Below the pieces are notes generated by a model, which saw only the letters and a program-made list of their open reading frames with translations, searched no databases and had not been told where the DNA came from. Below are positions 1 through 5,150 of a stretch of DNA of 7,891 bases, one piece after another (the first letter of the stretch is position 1; each line of letters starts with the position of its first letter). Source of the stretch: an uncultured Ruminococcus sp. (GTDB taxonomy: Bacteria > Bacillota > Clostridia > Oscillospirales > Ruminococcaceae); assembly GCA_947175975.1 (NCBI GenBank), contig CAMWOX010000066.1:1-7891 (forward strand), given 5' to 3'. A program made the translations under genes and the position numbers.

Positions 1-2
1 TG

Positions 3-380
3 ATCAACGAAAATAACAAGGGCGAAATTGTCAACCTGCCGGACGGTTCTCAGGTCATTCCGCATGACATCTCAGAACGCTATGCCAAGACGGCGGCACA
101 GAATGCCAAAAATATGACATTTTTCATTGATTATACAGCTTTGATGGACATTCCGGAAATTCCAAATATTCCAGAAATTCCACAATTTGCTCATGGTGTG
201 AATAATTTTAGTGGTGGTTATGCCATCATCAACGAAAATAACCGAGGTGAATTAGTCAACCTGCCGGACGGTTCTCAGGTTATCCCACATGATATTTCAG
301 AACATTATGCAAAAACGGCAGCACAAAATACAGCAGATATGGCGGTATTCATTGATTATACGGCATTGGCTGAGGCAATC
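3..380 (+). repeat. Tandem 75-codon duplication inside the tape-measure C-terminus
   Basis: The block beginning INENN at position 3 recurs at position 228, an exact offset of 225 bp with no indel. Both copies carry LPDGSQVIPHDISE, then YAKTAAQN, and later FIDYTAL (at 123 and 348). DNA identity is partial, mostly with third-codon changes, so this is an old duplication kept under protein-level selection rather than an assembly artefact. Copy 1 probably begins upstream of the window. Confidence 0.85.
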
Positions 381-509
381 GCAACGGCTATGGGGAATAC
401 GGAAATGCGGACGACCGTCGAACTAGACGGGCAGAAAATGGGCGAAACACTCACACCGATTGTCAACCGCAGATTAGCCCGTGATGCTGTCTTAACGTCC
501 CGGACATAA
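3..509 (+). CDS. C-terminal part of a probable phage tail tape-measure protein (5' end outside window)
   Basis: The reading frame is open from the first complete codon at position 3 to TAA at 507-509. An internal ATG at 114 has no ribosome binding site and lies inside a repeated domain, so the gene certainly begins upstream of the window. About 168 residues are visible. The segment NNFSGGYAIINENNRGELVN followed by LPDGSQVIPHD matches the Gly-rich 'xGGxAxVGExGxELVxLPxGSxVxP' signature near the end of many Firmicutes tape-measure proteins. The end (VELDGQKMGETLTPIVNRRL) matches their usual last strand and helix. Tape-measure proteins set tail length and occupy the tail lumen. The signature block occurs twice, exactly 75 residues apart. 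The coiled-coil body that would prove the family is not visible, so another tail-tip protein remains possible. Confidence 0.7.
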   Translation: MNENNKGEIVNLPDGSQVIPHDISERYAKTAAQNAKNMTFFIDYTALMDIPEIPNIPEIPQFAHGVNNFSGGYAIINENNRGELVNLPDGSQVIPHDISEHYAKTAAQNTADMAVFIDYTALAEAIATAMGNTEMRTTVELDGQKMGETLTPIVNRRLARDAVLTSRT

Positions 510-538
510 TAATTAATTATATCAGAAAGGCACAGAAT

Positions 539-1261
539 ATGGCTGAATTTGAATTAAGTCCCGAGATCCTGCAAACAGCAGCAGGATCTATCACCGGGGA
601 CATTGCACAGATCCAGACGGCAGTTTACGGGCGTGAAGTCCGTGCATCCATTGCGGAATGTCTGTATCTGTTACTGCAACGCTGTGAACAGTGCGAATCA
701 GAACTGACAGAAATCCGGACAGGACTTGCAGAACTGAAAAATACGGTAAATCAATTAGAAACTGCGTTAGAATCCTACAGACAGGAAACAACGCAAAGAC
801 TTGACAATGCAGAAAATACGCTGGAATCCTGCACGCAATCCCTTGAAAATTACAAGCAGGAAACAGATCAGAGACTTGAAACTGCTGAAAATGTACTGGA
901 ATCCTGCGTGCAAAAACTGCACGACGAAACATCCAAAACGAATGTTATCAATGAAATTCTGGAATCCGTTCTGGATCCGGAAGAATTGAACAAAATCGCC
1001 AGGTATCCGGATTTAGACGGTGACGGCAGAGTGAGTTCATCCGATGTGGCACTGGTACTTTCAGCATCTTCACAGATGGGTGTGGGCAATCCCAGCGGAT
1101 TGTCGGAAGAACAGGAAAAATTAGCAGACATGAACGGAGACGGAACATGTGATGCGAAAGATGCGGCATTAATTCAAGAATTTGCAACCGATGTCGGCAT
1201 CGGAACATACCAGAATACTGCCATTGGCTGGATGAAATTCAAGAAAGACAAGGGAATTTGA
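539..1261 (+). CDS. Phage tail/baseplate protein: YGxEVRxSIA motif, coiled coil, C-terminal dockerin-like domain
   Basis: The ATG at 539 follows AGAAAGG (524-530) by 8 nt, and the gene sits 29 bp after the tape-measure stop. The product has 240 residues. Residues 24-40 (IQTAVYGREVRASIAE) carry a motif seen at the N-terminus of many Firmicutes phage baseplate or fibre proteins. Residues about 50-135 form a coiled coil with a 25-residue tandem repeat (77-98 and 102-123, both ending LESC). Residues 155-215 look like a type I dockerin. Loop 1 has D158, D160, D162 and D169. Loop 2 has D198, N200, D202 and D209. Both are complete calcium-binding F-hand loops about 40 residues apart. Dockerins bind cohesins on bacterial scaffoldins. 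On a virion this could be a receptor-binding device, which is inference. There is no signal peptide, as expected for an internally assembled tail part. Six cysteines, including a CxxC at 49-52, are unusual. Confidence 0.8.
   Translation: MAEFELSPEILQTAAGSITGDIAQIQTAVYGREVRASIAECLYLLLQRCEQCESELTEIRTGLAELKNTVNQLETALESYRQETTQRLDNAENTLESCTQSLENYKQETDQRLETAENVLESCVQKLHDETSKTNVINEILESVLDPEELNKIARYPDLDGDGRVSSSDVALVLSASSQMGVGNPSGLSEEQEKLADMNGDGTCDAKDAALIQEFATDVGIGTYQNTAIGWMKFKKDKGI
767..907 (+). repeat. 75-bp-period tandem repeat in the coiled-coil region
   Basis: Codons 77-98 and 102-123 encode closely similar peptides (LESYRQETTQRLDNAENT and LENYKQETDQRLETAENV, each continuing to LESC) with a period of 25 residues. 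This is an internal duplication lengthening a helical stalk. Confidence 0.7.
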
Positions 1262-1262
1262 T

Positions 1263-3014
1263 ATGCTGAAATTTTTTGTAAAAAATCAGAAAATAGATGT
1301 CCTGGAGTGTGAACCGATTGCATCCGGACAGATCCAGTTTGTTACACTGCAATTCATTTTTGATGAAAACTGGAATCCACTCCACAAAGTGGTACAATTC
1401 TCCCAGGATCACAAAACTTATCACGCTGTCTTAGGCACGGACGGACTTTCTTGTAAATTGCCGTCTGCACTCTGTCCCGGAAAGTGCCGGATGAGTGTGT
1501 TCGGCTATCTTCCGGACAATACAGACGCTCTCCGTGCGACCACAATTCCGGTGATCCTGCATATCCGTCCATCCGGATTCACACAGGATTCGGAGCTGGC
1601 AATTCCGCCTGCTCCTGATCTGTATCAGCAGTTACTAGCTGAAATTGACCAAAAAATTGCATCTGTTCCCGGTAATGCATCTGGAACGAATGGCAAAGAC
1701 GGCTTGTCAGCCTATGAAATCGCCGTCCAGAACGGCTTTACAGGCTCTGTGAGCGATTGGCTGGCAAGTTTACAGGGCGAACCCGGAGAACCCGGGAAAC
1801 AGGGCTTGCAGGGCATCCAGGGAGATCCAGGACAGCAGGGAGAAAAAGGCGAACCCGGAGAGCGTGGCTTACAGGGTGAGAAAGGCGAAAAAGGCGACAA
1901 GGGAGATCCTGGAAAGCAAGGCATTCAGGGAATCCCCGGAGAAAAGGGTGAACCTGGTGAGAACGGCAAAGATGGCGTTGACGGATTCAGTCCCGTTGTC
2001 ACTACGGAACAGACCGCCGATGGTGCAATTATCACCATCACGGATGCAGTAGGCGTCCACACTGTCACATTGCATAACGGACAGGATGGAACGCTTGACG
2101 GCATAGATTTGACGGATTACGCTACGATCAATTATGTGGATTCTCTGACTGCAAATCTGAACCAGACGGCACACACGCATGTTAATTTTACAGCACTCAA
2201 CTCATTGAGTATCAATGACATTGATACATGGAATTTGTCGGCTGCGAAAACACACACGCATGGAAATGCTAAAATTCTGGAAACTCTGACGGCAGATATG
2301 ATTGCAAAATGGAATCAGACAGCAGAGCAATTAGCTGATACTGCTACAGTGATTGCTCAGAATCTGACAACGATGGGCGTTCCGGCTACAGCAGATGAGA
2401 ATCTAAATACGCTTGCCGCAAAAATACTGGAAATACCACAGGATGGGACTTCTTCACCGGTCAGCAAAGAAATTCTGCTGAATACACTAGATTTCTCAAA
2501 TTCGGAAGAAACACTAGAAAATTATGGGGATTCTATCTATATCTACGAATCTTCCACAGAAAATTTTCAGATACTTTCCGAAATTGTTGACAAATGGGGC
2601 GGTGTTGCATCGAATAACAATTTTGTCGGCAAATCAAATCCGGATTGTGGCATCAACATGGCTAACTGGTCGGAAACGAATGTTGACACTGGAATTTTAT
2701 TTGCTCATAAGCTGGAATTGTTTACAGGCAGATTATTATTTTCCATCTATGCAAACTTTTCTGATTGGACAAATCAGCTTCTGCATTTTCATCTGATCCA
2801 GGCTGAAACGCCGGAGCAGGCTATCGAAAAAGCACTTGCCGGAGAATATGCACAGAGTGCGGACTATACGCTTGCCGGATCTGTGGCGCAGACAGACGAT
2901 ATTTTTGCATTCGGATCAGTAACCGCCGGGAATTATTATCTCTACATTGACGGTACGTCCAAAGGCGACAATTCTAATTTCACCTATGCCAAAATTGAAT
3001 ATCTGAATTATTAA
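1263..3014 (+). CDS. Phage tail fibre / receptor-binding protein with collagen-like shaft
   Basis: The ATG at 1263 lies one base after the previous stop (1259-1261), with an AAGGGA-type ribosome binding site inside the end of that gene, so the two are translationally coupled. The product has 583 residues. Residues 1-105 resemble the N-terminal beta domain of BppU-like Clostridia baseplate proteins (FxFDENWxPLxKVVQF). Residues 144-171 carry the fibre linker GKDGLSAYEIAV...NGF...WLASLQG. Residues 172-243 are 24 uninterrupted Gly-X-Y triplets, a collagen-like trimeric shaft. Residues 302-353 contain two units with His-x-His (304-306 and 331-333) and a conserved WN, like metal-binding fibre repeats. 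From about residue 400 to the end is a C-terminal domain I do not recognise, probably the receptor-contacting tip. The fibre would act at the virion tip in host recognition. Confidence 0.85.
   Translation: MLKFFVKNQKIDVLECEPIASGQIQFVTLQFIFDENWNPLHKVVQFSQDHKTYHAVLGTDGLSCKLPSALCPGKCRMSVFGYLPDNTDALRATTIPVILHIRPSGFTQDSELAIPPAPDLYQQLLAEIDQKIASVPGNASGTNGKDGLSAYEIAVQNGFTGSVSDWLASLQGEPGEPGKQGLQGIQGDPGQQGEKGEPGERGLQGEKGEKGDKGDPGKQGIQGIPGEKGEPGENGKDGVDGFSPVVTTEQTADGAIITITDAVGVHTVTLHNGQDGTLDGIDLTDYATINYVDSLTANLNQTAHTHVNFTALNSLSINDIDTWNLSAAKTHTHGNAKILETLTADMIAKWNQTAEQLADTATVIAQNLTTMGVPATADENLNTLAAKILEIPQDGTSSPVSKEILLNTLDFSNSEETLENYGDSIYIYESSTENFQILSEIVDKWGGVASNNNFVGKSNPDCGINMANWSETNVDTGILFAHKLELFTGRLLFSIYANFSDWTNQLLHFHLIQAETPEQAIEKALAGEYAQSADYTLAGSVAQTDDIFAFGSVTAGNYYLYIDGTSKGDNSNFTYAKIEYLNY
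1776..1991 (+). repeat. Collagen-like Gly-X-Y repeat (24 triplets)
   Basis: Twenty-four consecutive codon triplets begin with Gly (residues 172-243 of the fibre). X is often Glu, Lys, Leu or Ile, and Y is Pro, Gln, Lys or Asp. The composition suits an interchain salt-bridged triple helix without hydroxyproline, as in other phage collagen-like fibres. The 9-bp periodicity makes this stretch prone to slippage. Confidence 0.95.
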
Positions 3015-3033
3015 ATTATGGAGAGTCAGAACC

Positions 3034-3411
3034 ATGCAATATATTATCATGATTTTTATCATCACAGGACTGGCTGTTGTGGATTATCTGACCGGGATCA
3101 TCAAGGCATACTGCAATAATGCGATCAGCAGCCGCAATATGCGGATTGGTGGCTTGCATAAACTTGCCGAAATCCTGATCATGACAGCATCCTGTGGCTT
3201 GGATCTCGGCATCAATGTGCTGGGCAAATATTATGATGTGGCTGAATTTTCTATGTTGACAGGAGCTGTCACGGCATTCTGTGTCTTTGCCTATATCGTC
3301 ATCATGGAAATGATCAGCATTTTTGAGAATTATGCTGAAATCAATCCAGATGCACAGTGGGTTCTCCGGATCGTGAAACGATTCAAAAATTTTAACCAAA
3401 AGGAGCAGTAA
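3034..3411 (+). CDS. Phage holin of the toxin-secretion/phage-lysis holin family
   Basis: The ATG at 3034 is preceded by GGAGAG (3020-3025) with 8 nt spacing, and the gene starts 19 bp after the fibre stop. The 125-residue product has three hydrophobic segments (about 1-24, 43-63 and 74-98) and a charged C-terminal tail (RIVKRFKNFNQKEQ). The early VDYLTGIIKAY followed by ISSRNMRIGGLHKLAEIL matches the holin_4/TIGR01593 pattern: an Asp-x-x-Thr-Gly after TM1, then a Ser-Arg, Gly and Lys-rich loop. Holins form lesions in the cytoplasmic membrane at a set time and let the endolysin reach peptidoglycan. The lysozyme that follows has no signal peptide, which fits this role. The gene ends two bases before the lysozyme ATG. 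Confidence 0.88.
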   Translation: MQYIIMIFIITGLAVVDYLTGIIKAYCNNAISSRNMRIGGLHKLAEILIMTASCGLDLGINVLGKYYDVAEFSMLTGAVTAFCVFAYIVIMEMISIFENYAEINPDAQWVLRIVKRFKNFNQKEQ

Positions 3412-3413
3412 AT

Positions 3414-4142
3414 ATGACAAAAAACGGCATTGATGTTTCAAGACATCAAGGAAATATTGACTGGAAGAAAGTCAGAAATTCCGGAAAAGTGGATTTTGCC
3501 ATTCTCCGAGCAGGCTATGGCAAAGTCATTTCCCAGAAAGACAGCAAATTCGAGGAATATTACACGGAATGCGAAAAGAATCAGATCCCGGTAGGTGCCT
3601 ACTGGTATTCCTATGCCATGTCTTCGGAAGAAGCCCGGCAGGAAGCAGAAGTATTCCTGCAAGTCATCAAAGGCAAACAGTTTGCTTATCCTGTGTATTT
3701 TGATCTGGAAGAACCAAAGCAATTTGCTCTCGGCAAAGCCAAGTGCTCGGCGATCGCAAGGGCATTCCTGGAAACAGTCGAAAAAGCAGGCTATTTTGTA
3801 GGGTTGTACATGAGCAAGTCACACCTGGAATCCTACATCACGGAAGAAATCCGGAACAGATATGCTGTTTGGGTGGCACATTACGGCGTGAACAAGACAA
3901 GCTATGCCGGTCAGTTCGGCATCTGGCAGAAGTCTGACACCGGTTCTGTCTCCGGAATCTCCGGCAATGTGGATCTGGATGAATGCTATCAAGACTACCC
4001 GGCTCTGATCCAGAATGCCGGGCTGAATGGCTTTGTGAAATCTGCAAATATTCCAGAATCAGAACCAGACACAAAACAGGGAAAATATTTCTCTGTCAGC
4101 GTGGATCGCAAGACCTACTCCGGAACGCTCACACAAACATGA
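3414..4142 (+). CDS. Phage endolysin, GH25 lysozyme (N-acetylmuramidase)
   Basis: The ATG at 3414 follows AGGAG (3401-3405) by 8 nt. The product has 242 residues. The glycoside hydrolase 25 core spans about residues 4-195. It shows GIDVSRHQG with Asp7, the beta-strand ILRAGYG, GAYWYSYA, the catalytic DxE in YFDLEE (Asp97, Glu99), and the closing GNVDLDE. GH25 enzymes cleave the beta-1,4 bond between N-acetylmuramic acid and N-acetylglucosamine. No signal peptide is present, so export depends on the holin just upstream. The C-terminal tail (about 200-242) ends SVSVDRKTYSGTLTQT, a short element common at the end of Clostridia phage lysozymes. A second, diverged copy of this tail is encoded at 4707-4751. 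The stop overlaps the next gene's start as ATGA (4139-4142). Confidence 0.93.
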   Translation: MTKNGIDVSRHQGNIDWKKVRNSGKVDFAILRAGYGKVISQKDSKFEEYYTECEKNQIPVGAYWYSYAMSSEEARQEAEVFLQVIKGKQFAYPVYFDLEEPKQFALGKAKCSAIARAFLETVEKAGYFVGLYMSKSHLESYITEEIRNRYAVWVAHYGVNKTSYAGQFGIWQKSDTGSVSGISGNVDLDECYQDYPALIQNAGLNGFVKSANIPESEPDTKQGKYFSVSVDRKTYSGTLTQT

Positions 4143-4711
4143 TGAAACAGAAAACGGATGCCATGCTGATGGCAACATTTTTTACAACATGCTTCTATTC
4201 AGCAACATATCCCTATATCCATAAGGAGATTATGCAGAGCGTGACAGAAAATGCTGTTGCCTGTAATCAGATTGGGAATTGCATCAGCATTATTCTGTTT
4301 TCCTTCTTGTGGAATAAATATTCAGATAAGCTATTCAAGCATTACCCTGTTTTCTGTATTCTGGAATGTGTGATCGGGATTTTTACATCTGCGTTGATAA
4401 CAATGCATCCTGACCAAATTTTGATTTACTATATTCTTGATGCGATTCTATTCTGCCTGATCACACGAAATATCATATGCGGTGGGGTGAAATTACGATC
4501 TATCCGCTATCCTACAGAACAACAGCGTGAACATTTCGACAACAGTGATAATTCGGCATACGCATTAGCAACAATTATTGGTTCATTGATTGCTGTTTGT
4601 CTTGATCTGGATTTTATTCCCATGATCTGGATTGCAACTATCGGCAATATGATTGACAATATCTTTTATATCATAATATTTCTAAACTTGAAAAAGAGGA
4701 AACAATGTTGA
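4139..4711 (+). CDS. Six-helix integral membrane protein, possible MFS-like half transporter; candidate moron gene
   Basis: I chose the ATG at 4139, which overlaps the lysozyme TGA (ATGA) for translational coupling; a second ATG follows at 4142. The frame is open further upstream but only inside the lysozyme. The product has 190 residues and about six hydrophobic segments (roughly 7-27, 43-58, 68-87, 92-112, 144-160 and 164-183). WNKYSDKLFKHYP after the second helix resembles the cytoplasmic loop-A motif of the major facilitator superfamily. The length would be half a normal MFS protein. A hydrophilic loop near 118-140 carries charged residues (TEQQREHFDN). No clear ribosome binding site is visible. 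The gene is visibly more A+T-rich than the lysozyme and is bracketed by two copies of the lysozyme 3' end, pointing to later acquisition. The function is unknown; superinfection exclusion or an aid to lysis are possible. Confidence 0.7.
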   Translation: MMKQKTDAMLMATFFTTCFYSATYPYIHKEIMQSVTENAVACNQIGNCISIILFSFLWNKYSDKLFKHYPVFCILECVIGIFTSALITMHPDQILIYYILDAILFCLITRNIICGGVKLRSIRYPTEQQREHFDNSDNSAYALATIIGSLIAVCLDLDFIPMIWIATIGNMIDNIFYIIIFLNLKKRKQC

Positions 4712-4751
4712 TAGCAAGACCTACTCCGTAACTTTGACAGAAAACTTATAA
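4707..4751 (+). pseudogene. Detached remnant of a GH25 lysozyme C-terminal tail
   Basis: In the lysozyme's reading frame this stretch encodes VDSKTYSVTLTENL followed by TAA. It is homologous to the true lysozyme end VDRKTYSGTLTQT (codons 4101-4142). The DNA gcaagacctactccg is identical at 4108-4122 and 4714-4728, 606 bp apart. It has no start codon or ribosome binding site of its own and overlaps the membrane-protein stop (4709-4711). The simplest reading is that it is the original end of the lysin gene, displaced when the membrane gene arrived with its own version of the end. Confidence 0.72.
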
Positions 4752-4774
4752 AAATAAAATTTTATATTTTAATA

Positions 4775-4803
4775 TTGACTTTTTTCTTAAAATCAAGTAT
4801 AAT
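4775..4803 (+). promoter_or_regulatory. Sigma-A promoter of small RNA 1
   Basis: TTGACT at 4775-4780, a 17-bp spacer and TATAAT at 4798-4803 match the consensus except for the last -35 base. The upstream flank is very A+T-rich. Transcription would start near 4810. Confidence 0.85.
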
Positions 4804-4809
4804 ATAATT

Positions 4810-4880
4810 GCAGATAGAAATACACTGTTTACCTCTGATGCCGGTCATGAGGGAAAGCCGCCTTTTGGGCGGCTTTTTTT
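4810..4880 (+). ncRNA. Predicted orphan small RNA 1 (about 71 nt)
   Basis: A consensus promoter lies immediately upstream and an intrinsic terminator closes the unit, leaving no room for a normal gene. The 5' part (4810-4830) looks unstructured. A hairpin follows: 4832-4835 CCTC pairs with 4849-4852 GAGG, then with T4848 bulged 4836-4838 TGA pairs with 4845-4847 TCA, around a TGCCGG loop containing palindromic CCGG. The terminator hairpin is 4854-4876. An ATG at 4838 is within the hairpin and has no Shine-Dalgarno, so I prefer an RNA function. Target and role are unknown. Alternatively the terminator simply ends the late operon and the promoter is a relic. Confidence 0.6.
4854..4880 (+). terminator. 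Intrinsic terminator of small RNA 1 and probably the late operon
   Basis: GCCGCC (4857-4862) pairs with GGCGGC (4868-4873) around a five-base TTTTG loop. The stem is extended by AAA/TTT and followed by a T run to 4880. This is a classic strong rho-independent terminator. Confidence 0.92.
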
Positions 4881-4903
4881 GTAAAATATCTAGAATTTAG
4901 TAA

Positions 4904-4971
4904 TAAAAAAAAGGGAATCAGAGTTTGTTCTGATTCCCTTAAGCGTGTATCCGAAAACACACACACCAATT
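4904..4971 (-). ncRNA. Predicted orphan small RNA 2 (about 68 nt, opposite strand)
   Basis: A fully consensus promoter (4978-5006, - strand) fires into a stretch closed by a terminator only about 30 nt later. The RNA would begin near 4971. Its first hairpin pairs 4959-4966 with 4943-4950: eight pairs, loop GTTTTCGG as read on the minus strand. Two of those pairs are G-U, and on the + strand they would be A-C mismatches, so the fold supports a minus-strand transcript. The second hairpin is the terminator. No start codon with a ribosome binding site is present. It runs tail-to-tail toward small RNA 1, with predicted 3' ends about 24 bp apart. Function unknown. Confidence 0.62.
4905..4940 (-). 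terminator. Intrinsic terminator of small RNA 2 (minus strand)
   Basis: A perfect 12-bp stem, AAGGGAATCAGA (4911-4922) with TCTGATTCCCTT (4929-4940), has a six-base loop. On the minus strand it is followed by a T run (the A run 4905-4912 on the + strand). No T run follows on the + strand, so the direction is leftward. Confidence 0.9.
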
Positions 4972-4977
4972 ACTACT

Positions 4978-5006
4978 ATTATACATCAAAATTAGAAATA
5001 TGTCAA
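4978..5006 (-). promoter_or_regulatory. Perfect consensus sigma-A promoter of small RNA 2
   Basis: Read on the minus strand: TTGACA (5006-5001), a 17-bp spacer, and TATAAT (4983-4978). All 12 consensus bases match. Predicted start is near 4971. There is no long ORF downstream before the terminator. Confidence 0.88.
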
Positions 5007-5031
5007 TCACGATAAAAGAAAGGTGAATTTT

Positions 5032-5088
5032 ATGTCAGATATAAATTTTATTACATTATACCCAGTTAAAAAAATTTTATGGTACTAA
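5032..5088 (+). CDS. Possible 18-residue small protein, unknown
   Basis: ATG at 5032 follows GAAAGGTG (5018-5025) with about 6 nt spacing, a good ribosome binding site, and the ORF ends at TAA (5086-5088). The product is MSDINFITLYPVKKILWY, with no recognisable domain and no clear membrane helix. A hairpin with a T-rich tail follows at 5100-5124. I see no convincing + strand promoter. It may be a real small peptide, the leftover start of a lost gene, or chance. Confidence 0.35.
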   Translation: MSDINFITLYPVKKILWY

Positions 5089-5099
5089 AACAAACAATC

Positions 5100-5140
5100 C
5101 CTACTGTGATGAAACCACAGTAGGAATACTATTTTTATAG
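5100..5140. terminator. Possibly bidirectional terminator between the 18-codon ORF and the lipoprotein gene
   Basis: CCTACTGTG (5100-5108) pairs with CACAGTAGG (5116-5124) around a seven-base loop. On the minus strand it lies 26 bp past the lipoprotein stop and is followed by the T-rich GATTGTTTGTTTT. On the + strand it is followed by AATACTATTTTTAT. The tails are interrupted, so efficiency is uncertain. Confidence 0.65.
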
Positions 5141-5150
5141 AATAATTATA

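Noticed and set aside
1712..1924. Antisense Pro/Cys-rich ORF opposite the collagen region
   Set aside because: It is a by-product of the Gly-X-Y codon periodicity, with no ribosome binding site.
2460..3014. Diversity-generating retroelement variable region at the fibre C-terminus
   Set aside because: No reverse transcriptase, template repeat or adenine-biased repeat pair is visible in the window.
3983..4138. Upstream extension of the membrane-protein ORF
   Set aside because: It lies wholly inside the lysozyme gene in another frame, encodes no hydrophobic signal-like start, and has no ribosome binding site. The ATGA overlap at 4139 is the natural start.
4108..4728. Phage attachment-site pair (15-bp direct repeat)
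   Set aside because: The repeat and its flanks encode homologous lysozyme tails in frame, and no integrase lies between them. A coding duplication explains them better.
4834..4857. Hammerhead-ribozyme-like core (CTGATG ... GAAA) in small RNA 1
   Set aside because: The invariant CUGANGA is broken (C instead of the final A), and the required third stem and cleavage site are not present.
4838..4900. Small ORF from the ATG inside small RNA 1
   Set aside because: No Shine-Dalgarno is present, the ATG lies in a hairpin, and the ORF runs through the terminator.
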